Shown here piece by piece: positions 1 through 8,279 of a stretch of 64,000 nucleotides of DNA. The translations under genes were made by a program, and so were the position numbers. Source of the DNA: Micromonospora globbae (GTDB taxonomy: Bacteria; Actinomycetota; Actinomycetes; Mycobacteriales; Micromonosporaceae); NCBI RefSeq assembly GCF_003610785.1, contig NZ_RAQQ01000014.1, positions 1-64,000 on the forward strand, given 5' to 3'. The notes beneath the pieces are model-generated. The model saw nothing but the letters and a program-made list of their open reading frames with translations. It had not been told where the DNA came from and ran no database searches. Every line of letters begins with the position of its first letter. Position 1 is the stretch's first letter.

Positions 1-229
1 GCGAATCATCGGCGCAGCGCGGAGGTGCCTCATGCCGGCGCCGAGCGGAGCGAGGTGGCGGCATGAGCGAGCGTCAGCGAGCGAATCATCGGCGCAGCGC
101 GGAGGTGCCTCATGCCGGCGCCGAGCGGAGCGAGGTGGCGGCATGAGCGAGCGTCAGCGAGCGAATCATCGGCGCAGCGCGGAGGTGCCTCATGCCGGCG
201 CCGAGCGAAGCGAGGTGGCGGCATGAGTG
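1..229 (+). repeat. 80-bp direct tandem repeat, 3 copies, each with SD and ATG
   Basis: Units at 1-80 and 81-160 are identical; the third, 161-229, is partial and differs at about 208 (G to A) and 228 (C to T). Each unit carries GCGAGGTGG followed by GGC and ATGAG, that is a Shine-Dalgarno-like run and a start codon (ATG at 63, 143, 223). Only the last ATG opens the M20 gene. Because 80 is not a multiple of three, the three starts lie in three different frames. The unit also holds the TGAGCGAGC...GAGCGAATCATC motif that recurs in degenerate form at 4015-4060. The left edge is the window edge, so more copies may exist. Confidence 0.9.
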
Positions 230-1422
230 ACCTGGTCGCGCGGTTCCGGAAGCTGTGGGACGAGATCGCGCCGATCGGGCGGGACGCGGGCAGCGGCGGC
301 TACCTGCGGTACGCGCTCACCGAGCCGGAGCTGCGGCTGCGTGCCTGGTTCCGCGACCAGGCGGCGGCCCGCGACCTGCCGGTGACCGAGGACGGCAACG
401 GCAACCTGTTCGCCTGGTGGGGCGACCCGGAGGCCGGTGACGCGGTGCTGACCGGCAGCCACTTCGACTCCGTGCCGCACGGCGGGGCGTACGACGGCCC
501 GCTCGGCATCGTGAGCGCGTTCCTCGCCGTCGACGCGCTGCGGGAGGCGGGCGTCGCGCCCGCCCGCCCGCTGGCCGTCGGGGCGTTCGTGGAGGAGGAG
601 GGCGCCCGGTTCGGCGTACCGTGCCTCGGGTCGCGGCTGCTCACCGGGGCGCTGCCGGCGGAGCGGGCCGCGCTGCTGCGCGACGCCGACGGGGTGAGCT
701 TCGCCGAGGCGTTGGGCCACCCGCCGGCCGGCGCCCGCCCGGAGCTGCTCGGCCGGTTCCGGTCCTTCGTCGAGCTGCACGTCGAGCAGGGCCGCGCGCT
801 GGCCGACACCGCCGCGCCCGTCGCCGTGGCCAGCGCCATCTGGCCGCACGGCCGCTGGCGCTTCGACTTCACCGGCGAGGGCAACCACGCGGGCACCACC
901 CGGATGGGCGACCGCCGCGACCCGATGCTGACGTACGCGTTCACGGTGCTGGCCGCGAACAAGGAGGCGCGGTTGCGCGGCGCCCACGCCACGGTCGGCC
1001 GGGTGTCGGTGGCGCCGAACGCCACGAACGCGATCCCGTCGCGGGTGACCGGCTGGCTGGACGCGCGGGCGGCCGAGCCGGAGACGCTCAGCGGGCTGGT
1101 CGAGGCCGTGCGCGACAAGGCGGTCGAGCGGGCCCGGCGCGACGGCACCGAGGTCACGCTGACCGAGGAGTCGGCGACCCCGCTCGTCGCCTTCGACGGC
1201 GGCCTGGCCGACCGGCTGGCCCGGCTGCTGGCCGCGCCGGTGCTGCCCACCGGCGCCGGCCACGACGCCGGCGTGCTCGCCGGGCACCTGCCGACGGCCA
1301 TGCTCTTCGTCCGGAACCCCACCGGCATTTCCCACTCCCCCGCCGAGTCGGCCACCGACGCCGACTGCGCCGCCGGGGTGGCCGCCCTGGCCCGGGTGCT
1401 GGAGGAGCTGACATGCCGCTGA
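223..1422 (+). CDS. M20-family amidohydrolase of the histidine-utilisation operon (allantoate amidohydrolase-like)
   Basis: A 399-residue zinc-dependent M20 hydrolase of the AllC / N-carbamoyl-L-amino-acid hydrolase type. The metal-binding signature GSHFDSVPHGGAYDG is near residues 83-97, followed by VEEEGARFG and ELHVEQG, and GAGHDAG near the C-terminus. The start at 223 is chosen because GAGGTGG lies just upstream and because an in-frame ATG at 112 lies inside the repeat. The stop overlaps the hutF start. Since HutF releases N-formyl-glutamate, this enzyme may supply the final deformylation step (no HutG is seen here). That is inference from context; allantoate or N-carbamoyl substrates remain possible. 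Confidence 0.85.
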   Translation: MSDLVARFRKLWDEIAPIGRDAGSGGYLRYALTEPELRLRAWFRDQAAARDLPVTEDGNGNLFAWWGDPEAGDAVLTGSHFDSVPHGGAYDGPLGIVSAFLAVDALREAGVAPARPLAVGAFVEEEGARFGVPCLGSRLLTGALPAERAALLRDADGVSFAEALGHPPAGARPELLGRFRSFVELHVEQGRALADTAAPVAVASAIWPHGRWRFDFTGEGNHAGTTRMGDRRDPMLTYAFTVLAANKEARLRGAHATVGRVSVAPNATNAIPSRVTGWLDARAAEPETLSGLVEAVRDKAVERARRDGTEVTLTEESATPLVAFDGGLADRLARLLAAPVLPTGAGHDAGVLAGHLPTAMLFVRNPTGISHSPAESATDADCAAGVAALARVLEELTCR

Positions 1423-2771
1423 CCCGCTGGCTGGCCGAGTACGCCTGGCTCCCCGACCACGCCGAACCGACCGCCGACGTGCTCATCGAGGCGGAGGACG
1501 GGCGCTTCACCGCCGTGACGCCGCTGACCGGCGGCGACGCGCCGACCACCGGGGTCGAGGTGCTCACCGACGCGGTACGGCTGCCCGGGCTCACGCTGCC
1601 CGGGCTGGCCAACGCGCACTCGCACGCCTTCCACCGGGCGCTGCGCGGGCGTACGCACGGCGGGCGGGGCGACTTCTGGACCTGGCGCGACCAGATGTAC
1701 GACGTGGCCGGCCGGCTCGACCCGGACTCGTACCTCGCGCTGGCCCGGGCCACCTACGCCGAGATGGCGCTCGCGGGGATCACCTGCGTGGGCGAGTTCC
1801 ACTACCTGCACCACGGCCCGGGCGGCACCCCGTACGACGACCCGAACGCCATGAGCGCCGCCCTCGTCGAGGCCGCCGCGCAGGCCGGCGTCCGGCTCAC
1901 GCTGCTGGACGCCTGCTACCTGACCGCCTCCGTGGACGGCCGGCCGCTGGCCGGGCCGCAGCGGCGCTTCGGCGACGGGGACGCGGTGCGCTGGGGCGAG
2001 CGGGTGAGCGCCTTCACGCCGGCCGGCGGGCACGCCCGGGTCGGCGCCGCCGTGCACTCGGTCCGGGCCGTACCGGCCGAGCAACTGAGCACCGTGGCCC
2101 GTTGGGCGCGGGACCGGGACGCGCCGCTGCACGTGCACCTCTCCGAGCAGCCGGCCGAGAACGACGCCTGCCGCGCGGTGCACGGCTGCACCCCGACCCG
2201 GCTGCTCGCCGACCGGCAGGTCCTCGGCCCGGCCACCACCGCCGTGCACGCCACCCACCCCACGAGCGCCGACGTAGGGCTGCTCGGGGAGTCCCGCACG
2301 GGCGTCTGCCTCTGCCCCACGACCGAACGGGACCTGGCGGACGGTATCGGACCGGCCCGCCGGATGGCCGACACGGGAAGCCCGCTCAGCCTGGGCAGCG
2401 ACAGCCACGCCGTCATCGACCTGTTCGAGGAGGCGCGGGCCGTGGAGCTGGACGAGCGGCTGCGTACCCGCCGGCGCGGGCACTTCTCCCCCGTCGAGCT
2501 GCTGACCGCGGCCACGGCCGGCGGCCACGCCGCGCTGGGCTGGACCGACGCCGGGCGGCTGGCGGTGGGCGACCGGGCCGACCTCGTCACCGTACGCCTG
2601 GACAGCGCCCGCACCGCCGGCGTGCCGCCGGTCGGCGCGCTGTTCGCGGCCACCGCGGCCGACGTCACCCACGTGGTCGTCGACGGCCGGACCGTCGTCG
2701 CCGAGGGGCGGCACCGGGTGGTCGATGTACCGGCCGAACTGGGCGCGGCGATCGCGGCGGTGACACCGTGA
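1413..2771 (+). CDS. hutF: Formimidoylglutamate deiminase HutF
   Basis: A 452-residue amidohydrolase-superfamily enzyme converting N-formimino-L-glutamate to N-formyl-L-glutamate plus ammonia, in cytosolic histidine degradation. Visible motifs are NAHSHAFHRAL (HxH metal ligands, about residue 68), HVHLSEQPAEN (metal histidine region) and GSDSHAVIDLFEE (catalytic Asp). Length fits the family (about 450). The ATG at 1413 overlaps the end of the upstream M20 gene by 10 bases in another frame, suggesting translational coupling. It is followed by a 55-base repeat-type linker before hutI. Confidence 0.92.
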   Translation: MPLTRWLAEYAWLPDHAEPTADVLIEAEDGRFTAVTPLTGGDAPTTGVEVLTDAVRLPGLTLPGLANAHSHAFHRALRGRTHGGRGDFWTWRDQMYDVAGRLDPDSYLALARATYAEMALAGITCVGEFHYLHHGPGGTPYDDPNAMSAALVEAAAQAGVRLTLLDACYLTASVDGRPLAGPQRRFGDGDAVRWGERVSAFTPAGGHARVGAAVHSVRAVPAEQLSTVARWARDRDAPLHVHLSEQPAENDACRAVHGCTPTRLLADRQVLGPATTAVHATHPTSADVGLLGESRTGVCLCPTTERDLADGIGPARRMADTGSPLSLGSDSHAVIDLFEEARAVELDERLRTRRRGHFSPVELLTAATAGGHAALGWTDAGRLAVGDRADLVTVRLDSARTAGVPPVGALFAATAADVTHVVVDGRTVVAEGRHRVVDVPAELGAAIAAVTP

Positions 2772-2826
2772 GCGCAAGGAGCGAGCCGGGCCGGCGAGCC
2801 CCGCGGTCGCGAACGAAGGGGGCACC
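2769..2826 (+). repeat. Stop-to-SD intergenic repeat element, copy 1 (hutF-hutI)
   Basis: The element begins with the TGA stop of hutF (TGAGCG...), contains GAGCCCCGCGGTCG, and ends in GAACGAAGG, which serves as the ribosome-binding site for hutI. The same core is found on the minus strand at 6277-6302 (rph-rdgB) and 13008-13033 (clpS-DUF2017). Confidence 0.8.
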
Positions 2827-4017
2827 GTGAACGGGAGCCTGCTGGTCGACAACATCGGCGAGCTGGTCACCAACTCACCCGGCGGCGGGGGCGGGCCGCT
2901 GGGCATCCGGCGCGACGCCGCGCTGCTGGTCGAGGACGGGCTGGTCGCCTGGGTCGGCCCGGCCCGGTACGCCCCGGCCGCCGACCGTCGGGTCGACGCC
3001 GCGGGAGCCGCCGTGCTGCCCGGGTTCGTGGACAGCCACGCCCACCTGGTCTTCGCCGGGGACCGCGCGGCCGAGTTCGCGGCCCGGATGGCCGGCGAAC
3101 CGTACACCGGGGGCGGCATCCGCACCACGGTCGGCGCCACCCGCGCGGCCAGCGACGACGAGCTGCGCGCCACCGTGCGCCGCCTGCGCGCCGAGGCGCT
3201 GCGGCAGGGCACCACGACCATCGAGATCAAGAGCGGGTACGGGCTCACGGTGGCCGACGAGGCCCGCTCGCTGCGGATCGCCGCCGAGTTCACCGAGGAC
3301 ACCACGTTCCTCGGCGCGCACGTCGTCCCCGCCGAGTACGCCGACCGTCCCGACGACTACGTGGGGATGGTGTGCGGGCCCATGCTCGCGGCGGCAGCCC
3401 CGTACGCCCGCTGGATCGACGTGTTCTGCGAGCGGGGCGCCTTCGACGTGGACCACGCCCGCGCGATCCTCGCCTGCGGCCAGGCGGTCGGGCTCGGCGT
3501 GCGGGTGCACGCCAACCAGCTCGGCCCGGGACCGGGCGTGCGGCTCGGCGTGGAACTCGGCGCGGCCAGCGTGGACCACTGCACGCACCTCTCCGACGCC
3601 GACGTCGAGGCGCTCGCGTCCACCGGCACGGACGACGGCGGGACCTCGACCGTGGCCACCCTGCTGCCCGGGGCGGAGTTCTCTACCCGCTCGCCCTACC
3701 CGGACGCGCGCCGGCTGCTCGACGCGGGCGTCACGGTGGCCCTGGCCACCGACTGCAACCCCGGGTCGTCGTACACCTCGTCGATGCCCTTCTGCATCGC
3801 GCTCGCCGTCCGCGAGATGCGGATGACCCCGGCGGAGGCGGTCTGGGCCGCGACCGCCGGCGGCGCGCGGGCCCTGCGCCGCGACGACATCGGGGTGCTG
3901 CGCCCCGGCGCCCGCGCCGACCTGGTCGTCCTCGACGCCCCGTCCCACCTGCACCTGGCCTACCGGCCGGGTGTGCCCCTGATCCGCCGGGTCCTGCACA
4001 ACGGAGTACCGCAGTGA
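2827..4017 (+). CDS. hutI: Imidazolonepropionase HutI
   Basis: A 396-residue amidohydrolase that hydrolyses 4-imidazolone-5-propanoate to N-formimino-L-glutamate. It shows the FVDSHAHLVFAGDRA metal-binding motif near residue 65, the IEIKSGYGL signature, and LATDCNPGSSYTSSMP. The GTG start at 2827 follows AAGGGGGCACC, part of the intergenic repeat. It is the third gene of the operon; the step before it (urocanase, hutU) is not in the window and probably lies upstream of position 1. Confidence 0.94.
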   Translation: MNGSLLVDNIGELVTNSPGGGGGPLGIRRDAALLVEDGLVAWVGPARYAPAADRRVDAAGAAVLPGFVDSHAHLVFAGDRAAEFAARMAGEPYTGGGIRTTVGATRAASDDELRATVRRLRAEALRQGTTTIEIKSGYGLTVADEARSLRIAAEFTEDTTFLGAHVVPAEYADRPDDYVGMVCGPMLAAAAPYARWIDVFCERGAFDVDHARAILACGQAVGLGVRVHANQLGPGPGVRLGVELGAASVDHCTHLSDADVEALASTGTDDGGTSTVATLLPGAEFSTRSPYPDARRLLDAGVTVALATDCNPGSSYTSSMPFCIALAVREMRMTPAEAVWAATAGGARALRRDDIGVLRPGARADLVVLDAPSHLHLAYRPGVPLIRRVLHNGVPQ

Positions 4018-4060
4018 GTGAGCAACGCGAACGAACCATCAGCCGGAACGAGGCCCTGGC
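4015..4060 (+). repeat. Intergenic element of the TGAGYGAGC...CGAAYCATC type (hutI-hutH)
   Basis: Starts on the hutI stop codon (TGAGTGAGC), continues through GCGAACGAACCATCAGC and ends with AACGAGG as SD for hutH. It is a diverged relative of the 80-bp repeat at 1-229 (TGAGCGAGC...GCGAGCGAATCATCGGC). The layout, stop codon first and ribosome-binding site last, matches the other element family in this window. Confidence 0.6.
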
Positions 4061-5596
4061 ATGAGCGTGACCGTCCATCCCACCGGGATCACCCCCGCCG
4101 ACGTGCTCGCCGTGGCCCGCGGCACCGCCAAGGTCGTGCTCGACCCGGCCGCCACGGACGCGATGGCGACCAGCCGCGCGATCGTGGACGGCATCGAGGC
4201 GGCCGGCCGGCCCGTCTACGGCGTCTCCACCGGCTTCGGGGCGCTCGCCAACACGTTCGTCGCCCCGGAGCGCCGGGCCGAGCTGCAGCACGCGCTGATC
4301 CGCTCGCACGCCGCCGGCGTGGGCGCGCCCATGCCGCGCGAGGTGGTCCGGGCCATGATGCTGCTGCGGATCCGCTCGCTGGCGATGGGCCGCTCCGGCG
4401 TCCGGCCGCTGGTCGCCGAGGCCCTGGTCGACCTGCTGAACCACGACGTCACCCCGTGGGTGCCGGAGCACGGTTCGCTCGGCGCCTCCGGGGACCTCGC
4501 GCCGCTGGCGCACTGCGCCCTGGTCCTGCTCGGCGAGGGCTGGGTGCTCGGCCCCGCCGGGGAACGGGTCGACGCGGCCGACGCGCTGCGCCGCGCCGGT
4601 CTCGCGCCGATCGAGCTGGCCGCCAAGGAGGGGCTGGCGCTGATCAACGGCACCGACGGCATGCTCGGCATGCTCCTGCTCGCGCTGCACGACGCCGCCC
4701 ACCTGTTCACCATGGCCGACGTGACCGCCGCGCTGGCCATCGAGGCGATGCTCGGGTCCGAGCGGCCGTTCCTGCCCGAGCTGCACGCCATCCGCCCGCA
4801 CCCCGGCCAGGCGGCCTCGGCCGCGAACATCCACCGGCTGCTGCAGGACTCGGCGGTGATGGACTCGCACCGCGACGACCTGGCGCACGCCGTGCAGGAC
4901 GCGTACTCGATGCGCTGCGCGCCGCAGGTGGCCGGGGCGGCCCGGGACACGCTGGAGTTCGCCCGGACGGTGGCCGACCGCGAGCTGCTGTCGGTGGTGG
5001 ACAACCCCGTGGTGCTGCCCGACGGCCGGGTCGAGTCGACCGGGAACTTCCACGGCGCCCCGCTCGGCTTCGCCGCGGACTTCCTGGCCATTGCCGCCTC
5101 GGAGGTGGGGGCGATCGCCGAGCGGCGGGTCGACCGGCTGCTGGACGTCACCCGGTCCCGGGACCTGCCGGCGTTCCTCACCCCCGACGCCGGTGTCAAC
5201 TCCGGCCTGATGATCGCCCAGTACACGGCCGCCGGCATCGTCGCGGAGAACCGTCGCCTCGCCTCGCCCGCCTCCGTGGACTCGCTGCCCACGAGCGGCA
5301 TGCAGGAGGACCACGTCTCGATGGGCTGGGCGGCCACCAAGAAGCTGCGGACGGTGCTCGACAACCTGACCAGCGTGCTGGCGGTCGAGCTGCTGGCCGC
5401 GGTGCGCGGACTCCAGCTTCGGGCCCCGTTGACCCCGTCGCCGGCCGGCCGGGCCGCCGTCGCGGCGCTCGGCGGGATCGCCGGCGAGCCGGGCCCGGAC
5501 GTGTTCCTCGCCCCGCTCATGGAGACCGCCCGGGAGGTGCTGCGCGGTCCCGCGCTGCGCGCGGCGATCGAACGCGAGGTCGGCCCGCTGGCCTGA
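4061..5596 (+). CDS. hutH: Histidine ammonia-lyase HutH
   Basis: A 511-residue aromatic amino acid lyase that deaminates L-histidine to urocanate, the entry step of the pathway. The MIO cofactor tripeptide Ala-Ser-Gly is in GSLGASGDLAPLAH near residue 145, with GVSTGFGALAN upstream (active-site Tyr) and NFHGAPLGF downstream. The length is standard. It is last in the hut operon; a strong hairpin follows. A transcription regulator for the operon is not visible in the window. Confidence 0.95.
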   Translation: MSVTVHPTGITPADVLAVARGTAKVVLDPAATDAMATSRAIVDGIEAAGRPVYGVSTGFGALANTFVAPERRAELQHALIRSHAAGVGAPMPREVVRAMMLLRIRSLAMGRSGVRPLVAEALVDLLNHDVTPWVPEHGSLGASGDLAPLAHCALVLLGEGWVLGPAGERVDAADALRRAGLAPIELAAKEGLALINGTDGMLGMLLLALHDAAHLFTMADVTAALAIEAMLGSERPFLPELHAIRPHPGQAASAANIHRLLQDSAVMDSHRDDLAHAVQDAYSMRCAPQVAGAARDTLEFARTVADRELLSVVDNPVVLPDGRVESTGNFHGAPLGFAADFLAIAASEVGAIAERRVDRLLDVTRSRDLPAFLTPDAGVNSGLMIAQYTAAGIVAENRRLASPASVDSLPTSGMQEDHVSMGWAATKKLRTVLDNLTSVLAVELLAAVRGLQLRAPLTPSPAGRAAVAALGGIAGEPGPDVFLAPLMETAREVLRGPALRAAIEREVGPLA

Positions 5597-5611
5597 CCGA
5601 CGGCGCGGGGG

Positions 5612-5641
5612 CGCGCCGCCACCGCGACCGGTGGCGGCGCG
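5612..5641. terminator. Bidirectional hairpin between hutH and rdgB
   Basis: A perfect 12-bp stem (CGCGCCGCCACC / GGTGGCGGCGCG) with a 6-base loop lies between two convergent genes. No U-tract, as is usual in high-GC actinomycetes. Confidence 0.7.
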
Positions 5642-5646
5642 TCCGG

Positions 5647-6267
5647 TCAGCCCGCGTCGGCCGGGAGCACCTTCGCGACGAGCTTCGCCAGCTCGCGCAG
5701 CGCCTTGCCGCGGTGGCTGATCGCGTCCTTCTCCTCCGGCGTCAGCTCCGCGTTGGTCTTGGTCTGCCCGTCACCCACGAAGATCGGGTCGTAGCCGAAG
5801 CCACCGTCGCCGCGCGGCGCGCGCAGCAGCCGGCCGGACTGCCGGCCGTCGACCAGGTGCTCCTTGCCGCCCGGCAGCACGAGGGCGACGGTGCAGACGA
5901 ACGAGGCGCCCCGGTGCTCGTCGGGCACGTCGGCGAGCTGGTCGAGCAGCAGTTGGAGGTTCGCCTGGTCGTCACCGTGCCGGCCGGACCACCGGGCGCT
6001 GAACACGCCGGGCATCCCGCCCATCGCGTCGACGGCCAGGCCGGAGTCGTCCGCGATGGTGGGCAGGCCGGTCCGGCGGAACCCCTCCCGCGCCTTGATG
6101 AGCGCGTTCTCGCCGAACGTCAGGCCGGTCTCCGGCAGCTCCGGGTACTCCTCGACGTCGTCGAGGCCGAGCAGGGCGATCCGGTGCGCGCCGAGCGCCC
6201 CGTCCAGGATCCGCTGGAGCTCCACCAGCTTCTTGCGGTTCCGGGTGGCGAGCAGGACCTTGTTCAT
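5647..6267 (-). CDS. rdgB: XTP/dITP pyrophosphatase RdgB (HAM1 family)
   Basis: A 206-residue house-cleaning nucleotidase that hydrolyses non-canonical purine triphosphates (XTP, ITP, dITP) to monophosphates. It shows the N-terminal LLATRNRKKLVEL motif, the GLTFGENALIKAR region, the ADDSGLAVDAMGG active-site loop and FGYDPIF. It follows rph on the same strand with a repeat-type linker, and the pairing rph-rdgB is the same as in mycobacteria (Rv1340-Rv1341). Confidence 0.95.
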   Translation of the reverse strand: MNKVLLATRNRKKLVELQRILDGALGAHRIALLGLDDVEEYPELPETGLTFGENALIKAREGFRRTGLPTIADDSGLAVDAMGGMPGVFSARWSGRHGDDQANLQLLLDQLADVPDEHRGASFVCTVALVLPGGKEHLVDGRQSGRLLRAPRGDGGFGYDPIFVGDGQTKTNAELTPEEKDAISHRGKALRELAKLVAKVLPADAG

Positions 6268-6309
6268 AGCGTTCCGCCTTCGTTCACGACCGCGGGGCTC
6301 GCACGCTCA
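6268..6309 (-). repeat. Stop-to-SD intergenic repeat element, copy 2 (rph-rdgB)
   Basis: On the minus strand it starts with the rph stop codon (TGAGCGTGC), contains GAGCCCCGCGGTCG then TGAACGAAGG, and ends just before the rdgB start. The core at 6277-6302 differs from copy 1 by one base. Confidence 0.8.
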
Positions 6310-7032
6310 CGAGAGAGCCTTCCGCTGGATGTCGGCCAGTTCCGCGCAGCCCGCGACGCCCAGGTCGAGCAGGGCGTCGAGCTGACTCCGGGGAAACACG
6401 CCGGCCTCCCCGGTGCCCTGCACCTCGACGAAGTCGCCGGTGCCGGTGCAGACCACGTTCATGTCGACCTCGGCGGCCACGTCCTCCTCGTAGCAGAGGT
6501 CGAGGCGGGCCTCCCCGGCGACGACGCCCACGCTGACCGCGGCCACCGACCGGTGCATCACCGTCTCGGGCCGGCCGACCAGCGCCTTGCGCTCGGCCAG
6601 CCAGGTCACCGCGTCGTAGAGGGCCACGTACGCGCCCGTGATCGCCGCCGTACGGGTGCCGCCGTCGGCCTGGAGCACGTCGCAGTCGAGCACGATCGAG
6701 TTCTCGCCGAGCGCCTTGAGGTCGACGCAGGCGCGCAGGCTGCGGCCGATCAGCCGGGAGATCTCGTGCGTACGCCCGCCGATCCTCCCCTTCACGCTCT
6801 CCCGGTCGGAGCGCGTGTTGGTGGCGCGGGGCAGCATGGCGTACTCGGCCGTGACCCAGCCGAGGCCGGAGCCCTTGCGCCAGCGGGGCACCCCCTCGGT
6901 CACGCTCGCCGTGCAGAGCACCCGGGTCGCGCCGAACCCGACGAGCACCGAGCCCTCCGGATGGGTGCTCCAGCCCCGGGTCAGCGTCACCGGTCGGAGT
7001 TGGTCGGGCCGTCGCCCGTCGGGTCGCGCCAT
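6307..7032 (-). CDS. rph: Ribonuclease PH
   Basis: A 241-residue phosphorolytic 3'-5' exoribonuclease that trims tRNA 3' ends. Conserved blocks are RPDQLRPV at the N-terminus, FGATRVLCTASV, RATNTRSDRE, GGRTHEISRLIGRSLRA and CDVLQADGGTRTAAITGA. ATG at 7032 is preceded by a TAGGGT box 6 bases upstream and no SD, so the mRNA may be leaderless. Confidence 0.95.
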   Translation of the reverse strand: MARPDGRRPDQLRPVTLTRGWSTHPEGSVLVGFGATRVLCTASVTEGVPRWRKGSGLGWVTAEYAMLPRATNTRSDRESVKGRIGGRTHEISRLIGRSLRACVDLKALGENSIVLDCDVLQADGGTRTAAITGAYVALYDAVTWLAERKALVGRPETVMHRSVAAVSVGVVAGEARLDLCYEEDVAAEVDMNVVCTGTGDFVEVQGTGEAGVFPRSQLDALLDLGVAGCAELADIQRKALS

Positions 7033-7038
7033 GCCTGC

Positions 7039-7044
7039 ACCCTA
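7039..7044 (-). promoter_or_regulatory. -10 box TAGGGT, leaderless rph promoter
   Basis: Six bases separate this box from the rph ATG, which would place the transcription start on the start codon. No purine-rich SD is present. Confidence 0.5.
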
Positions 7045-7121
7045 TGCGGTGCGGTGATCGCGCCGTGCGGGTGTCCCGGCCCACACCCCGCCGGGCCGTC
7101 GACCACGGCCGCCGGACCGGG

Positions 7122-8279
7122 TCAGAGGACGGCGAGCGTGCCCGCCGGTTTGGCGTCGTGCACCCGCAGGAACCCGGTCACCGCGGCGGGCCAGCCGAAC
7201 TCCTCGGCACGGGCGCGGGCCACGCGGCGGCGGGCCGCCTCGGGCCGGGCGAGCAGCCGGGTCACCGCGGCCGCGATGCCGGCCGGTGAGCCGTACGCCG
7301 CCATGCCGGCCGGGCCGACCACCTCGGGCAGGGCGCTCGCCGCGTTGACAACGACCGGCGTGCCGCTGGCCAGCGCCTCCAGCCCGGCCAGGCCGAACGT
7401 CTCCACGGGGCCGGGTGCGAGCACCACGTCGGCGGTCGCGAGCAGGGCGGCCACCGCGAGCCGGTCGGGCAGGAAGCCGGTGAAGTGGACGGGCAGCCCC
7501 GCGGCGCGGCGGCGCAGCGCGTCCCGTACGGGGCCGTCACCGGCCATCACGAGCACCGCGGGCACGCCCGCCCGGCGCAGCGTGGCGAGCGCGTCGACGG
7601 CCAGGTCGGGACGCTTCTCCGGGGACAACCGGGCACAGTGCACGAGCAGCACCTCGCCGGGGTCGGCGTACCGGTCGCGCAGGTCGGGGTCGGCCCGCTC
7701 GGGCCGGAACGTGTCGAGGTCCACCCCGAGCGGCACGAGGTCGAGGTTCGCCACGCCGATCCGGGTGAACTCCTCCGCGGCCCAGCGGGTCGTGCAGACC
7801 ACCCGGTCGTACGCCCCGGCGGTGCGCCGGTTGAGCCCGTCGGCCAGCGGGCGGCCCCACCGGTCCGGCACGCCCCACTGTCCCAGCAGGCCGGTCAGCG
7901 ACTCGTGCGACACCATCACCGCGGGCACCCCGTGGGCCCGCGCCCAGCGGCCGGTCCAGCGCAGCGTGAAGCGGTCGGAGACCTCCAGCCGGTCCGGCGC
8001 GAGACCGGCGAGCAGCCGGGTGAGCCGGTGGCGCCCGACGAGCAGCCGGTACCCGCCGCTTCCCGGCAGTTCCGGGCCGGGCAGGGTGATCAGTCGTCCC
8101 CACGGGTGCCGCTCGTCGGCGTGGCGCGGACCGGGCACGATGAGCACCGCCTCGTGCCCGGCCGCCCGGTAGCCCTCCCCGAGGTGGCGCAGCGCGGTCC
8201 GCAGCCCACCGGAGCGGGTGGTCACGAAGTTGGCCAGCCGGACGATCCGCAGGCCGCCACCGGGTGCGGGGGCGGTCAC
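7122..8279 (-). CDS. GT4 glycosyltransferase, PimB/MshA-like
   Basis: A 385-residue GT-B fold retaining glycosyltransferase. The N-terminal acceptor half opens with IVRLANFVTTRSGGLRTAL, the donor half shows CARLSPEKRPDLAV, GDGPVRDALR and the E-x7-E region PVETFGLAGLEALASGTPVV. Its start (GTG at 8279) overlaps the stop of the second glycosyltransferase by 4 bases, so the two are co-translated. Mannosyl transfer from GDP-mannose onto phosphatidylinositol or a related lipid is inferred from family resemblance; the acceptor is not determinable. Confidence 0.8.
   Translation of the reverse strand: MTAPAPGGGLRIVRLANFVTTRSGGLRTALRHLGEGYRAAGHEAVLIVPGPRHADERHPWGRLITLPGPELPGSGGYRLLVGRHRLTRLLAGLAPDRLEVSDRFTLRWTGRWARAHGVPAVMVSHESLTGLLGQWGVPDRWGRPLADGLNRRTAGAYDRVVCTTRWAAEEFTRIGVANLDLVPLGVDLDTFRPERADPDLRDRYADPGEVLLVHCARLSPEKRPDLAVDALATLRRAGVPAVLVMAGDGPVRDALRRRAAGLPVHFTGFLPDRLAVAALLATADVVLAPGPVETFGLAGLEALASGTPVVVNAASALPEVVGPAGMAAYGSPAGIAAAVTRLLARPEAARRRVARARAEEFGWPAAVTGFLRVHDAKPAGTLAVL

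Noticed and set aside
300..3305. Very long open frame on the minus strand (about 1000 codons)
   Set aside because: It lies opposite the hut genes and has Arg/Ser/Ala-rich content typical of a GC-rich shadow frame; the plus-strand genes have clear catalytic motifs.
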